The notes beneath the pieces were generated by a model. It saw nothing but the letters and a program-made list of their open reading frames with translations, ran no database searches and had not been told where the DNA came from. Positions 17,856 through 25,848 of a stretch of DNA of 64,000 bases are shown here, piece after piece. A program made the translations under genes and the position numbers. The DNA comes from Halomonas sp. NO4. Lineage in GTDB: Bacteria > Pseudomonadota > Gammaproteobacteria > Pseudomonadales > Halomonadaceae. The stretch spans positions 62,001 to 126,000 of the forward strand of contig NZ_WHMA01000003.1 in the NCBI RefSeq assembly GCF_010994375.1, read 5' to 3'. Numbering within the stretch: position 1 is the first letter of the stretch; every line of letters starts with the position of its first letter.

Positions 17856-17912
17856 AAGAGGCATCTGCCATGCCGCTTTTATGGCGGCAGGACACGGTAA
17901 AGGCCGCCGCCA

Positions 17913-17926
17913 TTGACACCGGTCAA
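17913..17926. promoter_or_regulatory. Dnr/FNR-type box 2 between nirD and nirC
   Basis: TTGAC-ACCG-GTCAA, a second perfect symmetric site 71 bases from the first (about 7 helical turns). No convincing -10 is visible 30 bases away on either strand, so its promoter is not assigned. It could act from a distance or lie downstream of the nirC start and tune it. Confidence 0.65.
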
Positions 17927-18004
17927 AGCAACGCCAGCGGTCCGGCGGGACACTCGACCCAGCGCCCCGCGGCGCCCCGTCCACCCTGCATCGCGAGGCT
18001 TTCC

Positions 18005-18355
18005 ATGCACCTGCCGGCCCCGACCCTGCTGCTCTGCGCCCTTCTGGCCCCGCTGGCGGTCCAGGCGGAACCACAGGTCCCCGACGCCGAACGCCAGGCC
18101 GAACTGGAGACGCTGCTCTATCAGGATTGCGGCTCCTGCCACGGCATGACCTTGCGCGGGGGGCTGGGACCCGCCCTGCCGCAGAGCCGGATGAACCACT
18201 ACACGGTGGAGGCGCTGAGTCACCTCATCCTGCACGGCATTCCCGGCACCGCCATGCCGGGCTGGAAGGCGCTGATCAGCGAGGAAGACGCCCGCTGGCT
18301 CGCCGACCACTTGCAGAACGACACGCCCCTCGAATCGCTGAATGGACAGGACTGA
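18005..18355 (+). CDS. nirC: NirC, small periplasmic cytochrome c
   Basis: 116 residues with a Sec signal peptide (about 1-22, ending VQAEP). Monohaem cytochrome c of the nir cluster; an electron carrier to NirS and proposed electron acceptor of NirN in haem d1 maturation. Seen: CGSCH at about residue 42, GGLGPALP, and the methionine-ligand segment GIPGTAMPGWKAL. ATG at 18005 with GAGG about 10 bases before. Followed by nirF after 27 bases. Not the formate-nitrite transporter that shares the name NirC in enterobacteria. Confidence 0.9.
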   Translation: MHLPAPTLLLCALLAPLAVQAEPQVPDAERQAELETLLYQDCGSCHGMTLRGGLGPALPQSRMNHYTVEALSHLILHGIPGTAMPGWKALISEEDARWLADHLQNDTPLESLNGQD

Positions 18356-18382
18356 TCCTGCCACTGGACTAGGAGAGCCCCG

Positions 18383-19603
18383 ATGCCGCTTCCCGCTCCG
18401 CTAAAGACGCTGCTGGCGGCCACCAGCCTGGCGCTGCTGACCGCCACGTCGGCTACCGCCGAAACGCCGGCCAATGACGTTCCCGAACGTCGCGCCACCG
18501 GCGATTTGGGCGTGGTAATCGAGCGCGCCACCGGCAGCGTGGCGCTGGCCGACACCACCGACAAGCGCGTACTCGAACGCGTCGATGGCTTCGGCGATCT
18601 CTCCCACGCTTCGGTGAAGTTCAGCCGCGATGCCCGTCACGCCTTCGTGTTCGGCCGCGACGGCGGGCTGACCCGCCTCGACCTGCTCACCGGCGAGATC
18701 GACGGGCGAGTCATCCAGTCCGGCAACAGCATCGGCGGCGCCATCTCCCAGGACGGCCGCTACGTCGCGGTGGGCAACTACGAGCCCGGCGGCGTCAAGG
18801 TGTTCGACGCCGAGACCCTGGAGCTGGTCGCCGACGTGCCCGCCGACTACCAGACGGCCGACGGCGACACCGCCCAGGCCAAGGTGGTGGGCGTGGTGGA
18901 CGCCCCCGGCAACCGCTTCGTATTCAGCCTCTTCGAGGCGAACCAGATCTGGGTACTGGACATGAGCGGCGACGAACCGGAAGTGACCAAGTACCGCGAC
19001 ATCGGCAGCCAGCCCTACGACGCCCTGATCACCGCCAACGGCCGCTACTACATCGCGGGCCTGTTCGGCGAGGACGGCATGGCGCTGCTCGACCTGTGGC
19101 ATCCCGAGGCGGGCGTCACGCGCATCCTGCCCGACTACGGCCGCGGCGAAGAACGCCTGCCGGTCTACAAGATGCCCCACCTGGAGGGCTGGGCCATGGC
19201 CGGCGACCAGGCGTTCTTTCCGGCGGTGGGTCGCCACGAAGTGCTCATTGCCGACACCGACGACTGGTCGCTCACCGGTCGCATCCCCGTCCAAGGCCAG
19301 CCGATCTTCGTGATGAGCCGCCCCGACGAGCGTCAGGTGTGGGTTACCTTCGCCCACCCCGACAACAGCGTGGTGCAGGTCATCGATACCCAGACCCATG
19401 AGGTGATCGAGACCCTCGCGCCGGGCGAGTCGGTGCTGCACAAGGAGTTCACCCCGCGCGGCGAGCACATCTGGATCTCGGCCCGCGACAGCGACACCGT
19501 CACCGTCTACGACACCCGCACCTTCGAGAAGCTGGCGACTCTGGAGGCGGAATCGCCCAGCGGCGTCTTCTTCACCCACCGGGCGCACCGCATCGGTTTG
19601 TAA
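18383..19603 (+). CDS. nirF: NirF, haem d1 biosynthesis protein
   Basis: 406 residues with an N-terminal signal (about 1-26, ending ATAET); acts in the periplasm. A d1-type eight-bladed propeller without a cytochrome c domain, needed in late haem d1 formation. Seen: propeller repeats (AFVFGRDGGLTRLDLL, DGRYVAVGNYEPGGVKVFD, VWVTFAHPDNSVVQVID) and the MPHLEGWAM segment; no CxxCH. Good AGGAG site before the ATG. Last plus-strand nir gene; a strong hairpin follows. Confidence 0.93.
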   Translation: MPLPAPLKTLLAATSLALLTATSATAETPANDVPERRATGDLGVVIERATGSVALADTTDKRVLERVDGFGDLSHASVKFSRDARHAFVFGRDGGLTRLDLLTGEIDGRVIQSGNSIGGAISQDGRYVAVGNYEPGGVKVFDAETLELVADVPADYQTADGDTAQAKVVGVVDAPGNRFVFSLFEANQIWVLDMSGDEPEVTKYRDIGSQPYDALITANGRYYIAGLFGEDGMALLDLWHPEAGVTRILPDYGRGEERLPVYKMPHLEGWAMAGDQAFFPAVGRHEVLIADTDDWSLTGRIPVQGQPIFVMSRPDERQVWVTFAHPDNSVVQVIDTQTHEVIETLAPGESVLHKEFTPRGEHIWISARDSDTVTVYDTRTFEKLATLEAESPSGVFFTHRAHRIGL

Positions 19604-19614
19604 GCGCGCCTGCA

Positions 19615-19653
19615 AACGCCAGGGCCCGGGTCGATGACTCGGGCCCTGGCGTT
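19615..19653. terminator. Bidirectional hairpin between nirF and the P450 gene
   Basis: Perfect 14-base stem (AACGCCAGGGCCCG with its complement) and an 11-base loop between convergent genes. No long T-run, so efficiency is uncertain. Confidence 0.75.
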
Positions 19654-19683
19654 GGGATCGCCGCTGCGTGACGCTCCTCGGCC

Positions 19684-20841
19684 TCAGCGCGTCACCTGCA
19701 GCGGCACCGTCGAATACCCGCCGGCGGGGAAGCGAGCACGCACCGCCGGCTTGTCGGGCACCAGCGCCAGCTCCGTGGTGCCGGCGAGCAGCGCCTCCAT
19801 GAACAGCTTGAGCTCCAGGCGCGCCAGCGGCGCACCGGGACAGACGTGGATGCCGGCACCGTAGAGCAGGTTGTCCTGGGGGTCGCGGTCGAGGCGCAAT
19901 TCGTCGGGGTCGCCGAACACCGCCTCGTCGCGGTTGGCCGAACCCCACAGGAGCGTCAGCCGCTCACCAGCAGGGATGTGTCGTCCGCCGATCGTCACCG
20001 GCCGCGTGGTGACGCGACGGTTGGACATCAGCGGTGCATCGAGGCGCAGGATCTCGTCGATGGCGGCCGGCAGCCGTTCGGGCTCGCCACGCAGCCGCGC
20101 CTGCAGTTCGGGATGGGCGGCGAGGTAGCGCATCAGAATACCGATGCTCGCCGAAATGGTGCCCAATTCGCCCACCGTCCAGTTGCGCAGGATGCTGACG
20201 ATCTCCTCGTCGGTTAGCGCTCGCCCCTCCACGGTTTCGTTCATGATGCGGGTGGTGACGTCGTCGGGGGCCGTGTCGCCAGCGGCGCGGCGGGACTCCA
20301 GCAGGTCGCGAATCACCCCGTCGAACTCCAGCGCCAGCTCCACCAGTGCCTGGCGATCGCCGGCCAGAGTGGCGGCCTGCTGACGATGCACCCAGTCGCG
20401 CAGCGGCTCGTGCAGACTCGCCGGCCAGCCCATGAAGGCGCACTGGATCTCGAGGGCGAAATTCTGGCCCAGCTCGGCCATGGCCTCGATCTCGCCCGAT
20501 TCCGGCAGGCGCGCCACCAAGTCCTCGGCGATCTCGCGGCAGCGCGGCGCGAACGCCGCCATCGGCGCGGGGCCGAAATAGGGCTCGATAAGACGTCGGA
20601 AGCGGGTGTGCTCGGGCGGGTCCATGGCGTTGGGCACCGACAGGTGCCGGCTCGCCGCGTTGCTGAAGGTGTCGTGGTCCTCGAGGACGCGTTTTACATC
20701 GGCGTGGCGAAACAGCGACCACTGCAGGTAATCGCTGTAAGCCACCGGGCAGCGGCTTCGCATGGCATCGTAGGCGGCGATCTGGTCGCGCTGCACGGCC
20801 TCGTCACGCGGGTTCCAGTCAGGGTGCGGGGTCTCGCTCAT
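19684..20841 (-). CDS. Cytochrome P450 with atypical I-helix
   Basis: 385 residues, soluble bacterial class. Seen: haem-thiolate motif YGAGIHVCPGAPLARLEL near residue 335, ExxR as EILR in IDEILRLD, and the C-helix region MDPPEHTRFRRLI. The oxygen-activation segment reads VGELGTIS: the threonine is kept but the acid that normally precedes it is glycine, so the acid-alcohol pair is missing. No ferredoxin or reductase gene is adjacent. It lies inside the denitrification island, convergent with nirF. The substrate is unknown; a role in NO chemistry is possible but unproven (see findings). Confidence 0.9.
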   Translation of the reverse strand: MSETPHPDWNPRDEAVQRDQIAAYDAMRSRCPVAYSDYLQWSLFRHADVKRVLEDHDTFSNAASRHLSVPNAMDPPEHTRFRRLIEPYFGPAPMAAFAPRCREIAEDLVARLPESGEIEAMAELGQNFALEIQCAFMGWPASLHEPLRDWVHRQQAATLAGDRQALVELALEFDGVIRDLLESRRAAGDTAPDDVTTRIMNETVEGRALTDEEIVSILRNWTVGELGTISASIGILMRYLAAHPELQARLRGEPERLPAAIDEILRLDAPLMSNRRVTTRPVTIGGRHIPAGERLTLLWGSANRDEAVFGDPDELRLDRDPQDNLLYGAGIHVCPGAPLARLELKLFMEALLAGTTELALVPDKPAVRARFPAGGYSTVPLQVTR

Positions 20842-20903
20842 GGTCTCTCCTCAAGCGGTATCGGCGGAGAGTCACAGGGAACCAGAAGTCGACCAAAGCC
20901 GTA

Positions 20904-20917
20904 TTGATGCATGTCAC
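20904..20917 (-). promoter_or_regulatory. Possible Dnr/FNR-type box upstream of the P450 gene
   Basis: TTGAT-GCAT-GTCAC, one mismatch to the symmetric consensus, centred about 70 bases before the P450 start codon. No good -10 lies at the class II distance, so function is uncertain. Confidence 0.4.
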
Positions 20918-21049
20918 TTACCACAAAATCAGGCCATTGCCGCTCCGTCAGGACCACCGGCGAGCGTGCGCGTTGACAGGCCGGGGGTGAGGGCACTAGT
21001 TCTTATAAGAAGACGCTATATTCCATGGCGCACGAACCGGAGGCGACCC

Positions 21050-21613
21050 ATGAACGTCACAACCCTCCTGCAGCTGCCGTTCACCCGGACTCTGGGCTGG
21101 AAGGAGCTCCAGCGGCGCCAGATCTCGATACCGTCCCTGGCCTGGCTAGTGGTGGTACCCCTGTCACTGCTGCCGCCGGTGCTGCTCTACTACGCCGGCA
21201 CCCATTATGGGGATGCCTTCGTGGCAGGGTTCGGTGAGCGGCCGTGGCGCTACATCACTACCATCCTGTTCCTCGCCGAGCTGCTCACCTTCTTCGTGAT
21301 GGGCTGGCTGATCCACGCCGTGGTCAACAGCGAAGAGATGTCGATCAGCTACCACGACGCCTACCTGCTGGCCGCCCTGGCGCCACTGCCACTGTGGACC
21401 GCCTCGCTGGCGCTGCTGATCCCCAGCCTGCTGTTCAACGTGGTGGTCGTGCTGGCGGCGCTGGGCATCTCGTGCAGCCTCATCTACCACGGGCTGCAGG
21501 GCCTCTGCGAACGGGGCGACAACGACGTGGTGGCCATGTCGGCCACCTATACCGTCATGGCCGCCGGCGTACTCGCCTGGGGGCTGTTGATGGCGATCGT
21601 CTGGGCCTACTAG
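21050..21613 (+). CDS. Yip1-family inner membrane protein
   Basis: 187 residues with about five hydrophobic helices. The arrangement FMGWLIHAVV..., SYHDAYLLAALAPLPLW and LIYHGLQ resembles bacterial Yip1-domain proteins (YohC-like), whose function is not known. Start at 21050 has GGAGG; a frame extension to 20840 has no family likeness. Upstream lies a 12-base perfect palindrome TTCTTATAAGAA (21000-21011) and a -10-like TATATT (21017-21022). Adjacent to hmp but with its own likely promoter. Confidence 0.75.
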   Translation: MNVTTLLQLPFTRTLGWKELQRRQISIPSLAWLVVVPLSLLPPVLLYYAGTHYGDAFVAGFGERPWRYITTILFLAELLTFFVMGWLIHAVVNSEEMSISYHDAYLLAALAPLPLWTASLALLIPSLLFNVVVVLAALGISCSLIYHGLQGLCERGDNDVVAMSATYTVMAAGVLAWGLLMAIVWAY

Positions 21614-21678
21614 CAAGAGATCGCAGCACGACAAAGTGTCGCACCCTCAGGGGTTGGCGAGCCAAGGCGCCACCCATA

Positions 21679-21706
21679 AGATGCATCTGATTTACATCTT
21701 ATAATT
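21679..21706 (+). promoter_or_regulatory. NsrR operator and -10 of hmp
   Basis: Half sites AAGATGCATCT and ATTTACATCTT (21679-21701) separated by one base, close to the NsrR consensus, run directly into a perfect TATAAT (21701-21706). No good -35 is visible. The transcript would start near 21713, leaving a leader of about 11 bases with a CTGAGG site. Occupied NsrR would cover the core promoter. Confidence 0.85.
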
Positions 21707-21723
21707 CCCCTGAGGTTCACCCC

Positions 21724-22893
21724 ATGTTGACCCACGACCAGGAACGCCTGATCGAGGCCACCGCCCCCGTGGTGGCCGAGCATCTCGACGCCATCACCCA
21801 GCGCTTCTACCCGCTGATGTTCACGCGCTACCCGGAAGTGAAACCGCTGTTCAACCAGGCCCACCAGCAGGATGGCGGCCAGCCGCGTGCCCTGGCCGGG
21901 GCGGTACTGGCTTATGTAGGGCTGCGCCAGGATCCCCAGCAGGCGCGTGGCGTGCTGGCCACCGTGGTCAGCAAGCACGTCTCCCTGGGTATTCAGCCCG
22001 ACCAGTACCCCATCGTCGGCGAGTGCCTGATGGCCGCCATCGGCGAGGTGCTGGGCGAGGCGGTGACGCCGGAAATCGCCGCGGCCTGGAGCGGCCTCTA
22101 CGAGGAACTCGCCGGCCTGCTCATCGAGCTGGAGGACCATCGCTACCGGGAGTTCGAGCAGCGCCCCGGTGGCTGGCGCGGCACGCGCCGCTTCCGCATC
22201 GCCGAGACCCGCCAGGAGAGCGCGATGATCCGCTCCTTCGTACTGGAGCCCGAGGACGGCGGCCCGGTGGCCGGTCACCAACCGGGCCAGTTCATCGGCG
22301 TGAAGCTGACCATCGACGGCGAGCCGGTCTATCGGCACTACAGCCTCTCGGACGTGCCGAACGGCAGCCACTACCGGATCTCGGTGAAGCGCGAGCCGGA
22401 GGGCCGCGCCAGCCGTCACCTGCACGACACCCTGGCCGTCGGCGACACCCTGGAGCTGCTGCCGCCCGCCGGCGATCTTACCCTGGCCGATGGCGACGAG
22501 CCGCTGCTGCTGGCCAGTGGCGGCGTTGGCCAGACGCCAATGCTGCCGATGGCCCGCCATGCCCTGGCCGAGGGGCGCCAGGTGGTCTACCTGCACGCCG
22601 CCCTGGATGCCGAGCACCACGCCTTCCGCGACGAAGTCGCGGCACTGGCCGAAGCACATCCGGAGCGACTCCTCACAGTGACCGTTCACGAGCACGGTGA
22701 CGCCGCCGATCACGTGGGGCGAGTCGACCGCGCGCTGCTCGAGAGACTGCTGCCCGAGGGGGCGTGCTGCTACTTCGTGGGTCCCCAGGGCTTCATGACC
22801 GCCGTGGACCAGGCACTCGCCGAGCTGGGCGTGCCGGGCGAGCGTCGCCACTACGAGCACTTCGGCCCCTCGCGTCCCCTCGACGCCGCCTGA
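21724..22893 (+). CDS. hmp: Flavohaemoprotein, nitric oxide dioxygenase
   Basis: 389 residues, cytoplasmic. Detoxifies NO: with O2 to nitrate, or slowly to N2O without O2, using NAD(P)H and FAD. Seen: globin domain 1-140 (MFTRYPEVKPLFNQAH; proximal-His segment SKHVSLGI), FAD-binding RHYSLSD with GQFIGVK, and NAD-binding GGVGQTPMLPMARH, ending FGP. Normal family length. Single gene behind an NsrR operator; a terminator hairpin follows. Confidence 0.96.
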   Translation: MLTHDQERLIEATAPVVAEHLDAITQRFYPLMFTRYPEVKPLFNQAHQQDGGQPRALAGAVLAYVGLRQDPQQARGVLATVVSKHVSLGIQPDQYPIVGECLMAAIGEVLGEAVTPEIAAAWSGLYEELAGLLIELEDHRYREFEQRPGGWRGTRRFRIAETRQESAMIRSFVLEPEDGGPVAGHQPGQFIGVKLTIDGEPVYRHYSLSDVPNGSHYRISVKREPEGRASRHLHDTLAVGDTLELLPPAGDLTLADGDEPLLLASGGVGQTPMLPMARHALAEGRQVVYLHAALDAEHHAFRDEVAALAEAHPERLLTVTVHEHGDAADHVGRVDRALLERLLPEGACCYFVGPQGFMTAVDQALAELGVPGERRHYEHFGPSRPLDAA

Positions 22894-22908
22894 ACCCAGC
22901 CGCGGAAC

Positions 22909-22937
22909 ACGACGCCCCGGCCATGCCGGGGCGTCGT
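22909..22937. terminator. Bidirectional hairpin between hmp and sdhB-like gene
   Basis: 13-base perfect stem starting ACGACGCCCCGG with a 3-base loop, between convergent genes. Confidence 0.75.
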
Positions 22938-22965
22938 CGTGCTGTTTCGGTGCTGGAGATGGGTC

Positions 22966-23673
22966 TCAGCTGCCGCGCGCCAGCAGCAACGCCTTGATAT
23001 GGCCGATGGCCCGCATCGGGTTGAGCCCCTTGGGACAGACCCAGGTGCAGTTGGCGATCTGTCGGCAGCGGAACACGCTGAAGGGATCATCGAGAGCCGC
23101 CAGGCGTTCATCGGTGGCGGTGTCGCGGCTGTCGATCAGGAAGCGGTAGGCCTGCAGCAGGCCGGCCGGGCCGATGTACTTGTCGGGATTCCACCACCAG
23201 GAGGGACAGGCCGAGCTGCAGCAGGCGCACAGGATGCATTCGTAGAGGCCATCGAGCTTCTCGCGATCCGTCGGGCTCTGGCGTCGCTCGGTGGCGGTGG
23301 GCGGCTGGTCGTTGATCAGCCAGGGACGAATCTTCTCGAACTGACGGAAAAACAGCGTCTGATCGACGACCAGGTCGCGAATCACCGGCATGCCCGGCAG
23401 CGGACGCACGGTCAGGATATCGGCACTTCCCAGCACTTCTTCCACCGGGGTAACGCAGGCCAGGCCGTTCTTGCCGTTGATGTTCATGCCATCGGAACCG
23501 CACACCCCTTCCCGGCAGGAACGCCGATAGGCCAGGGTGACATCCCGCTGCTTCAGATGCTCGAGGACGTCAAGCACCATCGCTTTGCGGTAGCGCTCCT
23601 CCACTTCCAGCGTTTCGAGGCGTGGCCGGTCATCCTTCTCGGGGTGGTAGCGATAGAGCCGCACCTTGATCAT
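22966..23673 (-). CDS. Orphan succinate dehydrogenase/fumarate reductase iron-sulfur subunit
   Basis: 235 residues, expected at the cytoplasmic face of the membrane. Carries all clusters of SdhB: [2Fe-2S] ligands in SCREGVCGSDGMNINGKNG, then CILCACCSSACP and CRQIANCTWVCPKG for the [4Fe-4S] and [3Fe-4S] centres; the quinone-site tryptophan segment PSWWWNPDKYIGPA is present. Start at 23673 with AGGAGGAG. No sdhA, sdhC or sdhD is nearby, so it is probably a second copy that would pair with subunits encoded elsewhere. It follows the 115-aa periplasmic protein gene by 70 bases, behind an NsrR-type operator. Confidence 0.88.
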   Translation of the reverse strand: MIKVRLYRYHPEKDDRPRLETLEVEERYRKAMVLDVLEHLKQRDVTLAYRRSCREGVCGSDGMNINGKNGLACVTPVEEVLGSADILTVRPLPGMPVIRDLVVDQTLFFRQFEKIRPWLINDQPPTATERRQSPTDREKLDGLYECILCACCSSACPSWWWNPDKYIGPAGLLQAYRFLIDSRDTATDERLAALDDPFSVFRCRQIANCTWVCPKGLNPMRAIGHIKALLLARGS

Positions 23674-23743
23674 GGCTGCTCTCCTCCTCGAATCACGCTG
23701 CCCAGCAGGCCAGCTGCCGGCCACCAGAACTCAGTCACCCGCA

Positions 23744-24091
23744 TCACTCCCGCCAATAGTCGTTAGCCGCGGCAATGGTCTGGAAGTGCGTGGCGATGAC
23801 ATGGGAGACCGCGATCAGGCTGTCCGGATCCTCGGCATATTCGGGGCGCTGCGCCTTGCGCACCTCGGCATCCGGCTGGGTGGTGGCGACCCCTTTCTGG
23901 GAGAGCGTCACTGCCAGGGCGAAGCCCTCCTGAGGTGTTTCGGTCATGAGGCTAGGCAGCCAGGCATCGGGGGAACCATTCTCCTCGTGCTCATCCGCCA
24001 TGGCCACACTGCCCAATCCCAGCGTGGCGGCCAGCAGCAGGGCACCCGTGACCTTGCCTAGCGGGGAATACTCTCGATGGGGCGTCGACAT
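23744..24091 (-). CDS. Unknown periplasmic protein controlled by NsrR-type operator
   Basis: 115 residues with a clear Sec signal (about 13-32, LLLAATLGLGSVAMA before DEHEE). The mature part is about 83 residues, acidic, without cysteines or a CxxCH motif, and ends in a helical SVIATHFQTIAAANDYWRE-like stretch with two histidines. I do not recognise the family. Start at 24091 with AGGAGG. A near-perfect NsrR palindrome lies 50-72 bases upstream, and the sdhB-like gene follows, so both should respond to NO. Confidence 0.75.
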   Translation of the reverse strand: MSTPHREYSPLGKVTGALLLAATLGLGSVAMADEHEENGSPDAWLPSLMTETPQEGFALAVTLSQKGVATTQPDAEVRKAQRPEYAEDPDSLIAVSHVIATHFQTIAAANDYWRE

Positions 24092-24140
24092 GATGGCCTC
24101 CTGCGTTGTCTTGCACTGCGGGACTGCGGGGCCCGCCATT

Positions 24141-24163
24141 AAGATGTATAAAAAATACATCTT
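24141..24163 (-). promoter_or_regulatory. NsrR operator upstream of the unknown periplasmic protein
   Basis: Arms AAGATGTAT and ATACATCTT (9 bases, perfect inverted repeat) around five A residues; the right half is an exact AAATACATCTT half site. It is the best NsrR match in the window. Confidence 0.85.
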
Positions 24164-24226
24164 TAAAGGTAGCCAAGGGCGCAACGGCGTCAAGGCGAGC
24201 CCGCCAAGCCCCCTCCAGCCCGAGGC

Positions 24227-25750
24227 CTACTTGAGCCCCAGCCGCCGGGCCAGCTTGTGCAGGTTGCTGGGATCTAGCTCAAGGCGCCGAGCCGCCGCCG
24301 CCCAGCGACCGTCGCAGGCCGCCAGGGCTTCGCGGATCGCTCGACGCTGGGCCCGCTCCACGCACTCGCGCAGGCTCGATGCGGCGACCTCTTCTGAGCT
24401 CTCCGACGCTTCCGGTGCGCTGCCGCCTTCCTCGAGGACGGGCAGGTCGAGCCAAGTCGGCTCCAGGGTAATGATCTCGTCGCGCCGAGCGCCTCGGCTC
24501 AGGGCCTTGATCGCCGCCCGGCTGATCACGTGCTCCAGCTCGCGCACGTTGCCCGGCCAGGCATAGGCCAGCAGCACCGCCTCGGCTTCCGGCGAGAGGC
24601 GAAGGCTGCGCACCCCGAGCCGGGTGCGATTGATCTCCAGGAAGTGGCCGGCCAGCACCAGCACATCGCTGCCCCGATCGCGCAGCGGCGGTATGGCTAC
24701 GGGATAGACCGACAACCGGTGATAGAGGTCGGCGCGGAAGCTGCCATCGCGCACCGCCTCGGCCAGGCGCCGATTGGTAGCGGCGATGATGCGCACATCG
24801 ACACGGCGCGGGACGTCCTCGCCTAGACGCTGTACCTCGCCCTCCTGAAGCGCGCGTAACAGCTTGGCCTGGACCGGCAGTGACAGCTCGCCCACCTCGT
24901 CGAGAAACAGGGTGCCACCGTCGGCCGCCTCGAAGCGCCCAGCGCGTTCGGCGGTGGCGCCGGAGAAGGCCCCCTTCACATGGCCGAACAGCTCGCTCTC
25001 GGCCAGCGACTCGGGCAGGGCGGCGCAGTTGACCTGCACCATCGGCGCAGCGTGGCGGGCAGAGCGGCGGTGCAGGCGGTGGGCGAAGAGCTCCTTGCCG
25101 ACACCGGTCTCGCCGCTGAGCAGCACCGGCAGATCGGCCCCCGCCACCACATCGAGCTCGCGCAGCAGCCGCTGCAGCACCGCGCTGTGGCCGAGGATAT
25201 CGCGTGCCTCGGGCGCCGCTAGCGGCAGGCCGCTATCCTGCTGGGCCATGCGCAGGGCGCGCAGGTCACTTTCCAGGCGGCTGACCCGCACCGCCGCCTC
25301 GACCCGCAGCGCATAGCGTTCCAGGGCAGACCGGTCGGCGGCATCGAAGGTCCCCGCCTCCAGCGCATCCAGGGTCAGTGCTCCCCAGGGCTCGCCCTCC
25401 ACGTGCAGGCTGATGCCCATGCAGTCGTGGACATGCAGCGGCTGACCGGGCTGCTGCTCCACCAGACCATCGTAGGGGTCAGGCAAGCTGGCATCGGGTG
25501 GGAAAAGGGTGGTGCGCCGACTGGCGAGGATAGTGGCAAGGCGTGGATGCTGGGCCACCTCGAAGCGCCTTCCCAGCGCCTCGCGCACCAGGCCATCCAC
25601 GGCCAGCGGCACCAGGGTGCCCTCCTCCAGACGCAGCAGACAGACGGCGCCGCAGCGAAACTCCTCGCGCAGGGTACGCACCAGGCGCTGCAGGCGCACC
25701 GCGCTGGGCAGGTCGGCGACCAGATCGGCCAGCAGAGTCTCGTCGAGCAT
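24227..25750 (-). CDS. norR: NO-responsive sigma-54 activator NorR
   Basis: 507 residues, cytoplasmic. Domains: GAF sensor about 1-165, whose non-haem iron binds NO; AAA+ about 190-420 with Walker A GETGVGKELFAHR, sigma-54 contact loop GAFSGA (Ser replaces the common Thr), Walker B GGTLFLDEVGEL; Fis-type HTH at the end (LDPSNLHKLARRL). Start chosen at the ATG at 25750 with GGTGGA upstream; TTG or GTG starts a few codons earlier are possible. Divergent from ric over three NorR-type sites, the first overlapping its own leader, so autoregulation is likely. Confidence 0.92.
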   Translation of the reverse strand: MLDETLLADLVADLPSAVRLQRLVRTLREEFRCGAVCLLRLEEGTLVPLAVDGLVREALGRRFEVAQHPRLATILASRRTTLFPPDASLPDPYDGLVEQQPGQPLHVHDCMGISLHVEGEPWGALTLDALEAGTFDAADRSALERYALRVEAAVRVSRLESDLRALRMAQQDSGLPLAAPEARDILGHSAVLQRLLRELDVVAGADLPVLLSGETGVGKELFAHRLHRRSARHAAPMVQVNCAALPESLAESELFGHVKGAFSGATAERAGRFEAADGGTLFLDEVGELSLPVQAKLLRALQEGEVQRLGEDVPRRVDVRIIAATNRRLAEAVRDGSFRADLYHRLSVYPVAIPPLRDRGSDVLVLAGHFLEINRTRLGVRSLRLSPEAEAVLLAYAWPGNVRELEHVISRAAIKALSRGARRDEIITLEPTWLDLPVLEEGGSAPEASESSEEVAASSLRECVERAQRRAIREALAACDGRWAAAARRLELDPSNLHKLARRLGLK

Positions 25751-25751
25751 G

Positions 25752-25807
25752 GTGATATCCACCGTCAAAGGGTTCTATCTACCCTAATCGATTCGGGTAT
25801 TTTTCAC
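25752..25807. promoter_or_regulatory. Three NorR-type enhancer sites (GT-N7-AC)
   Basis: Sites at 25752-25762, 25772-25782 and 25797-25807, each GT, seven bases, AC, spaced 20 and 25 bases. E. coli norVW also needs three such sites. They lie 42-112 bases before the sigma-54 promoter of ric. Confidence 0.78.
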
Positions 25808-25848
25808 CATCATGACCTCGGTGCCCTATGAAACAGGCCGCTGGAAAC

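Noticed and set aside
23744-24193. Longer form of the 115-aa periplasmic protein
   Set aside because: The extension would be translated from the NsrR operator itself and lacks a ribosome site, whereas the ATG at 24091 has AGGAGG and a signal peptide follows.
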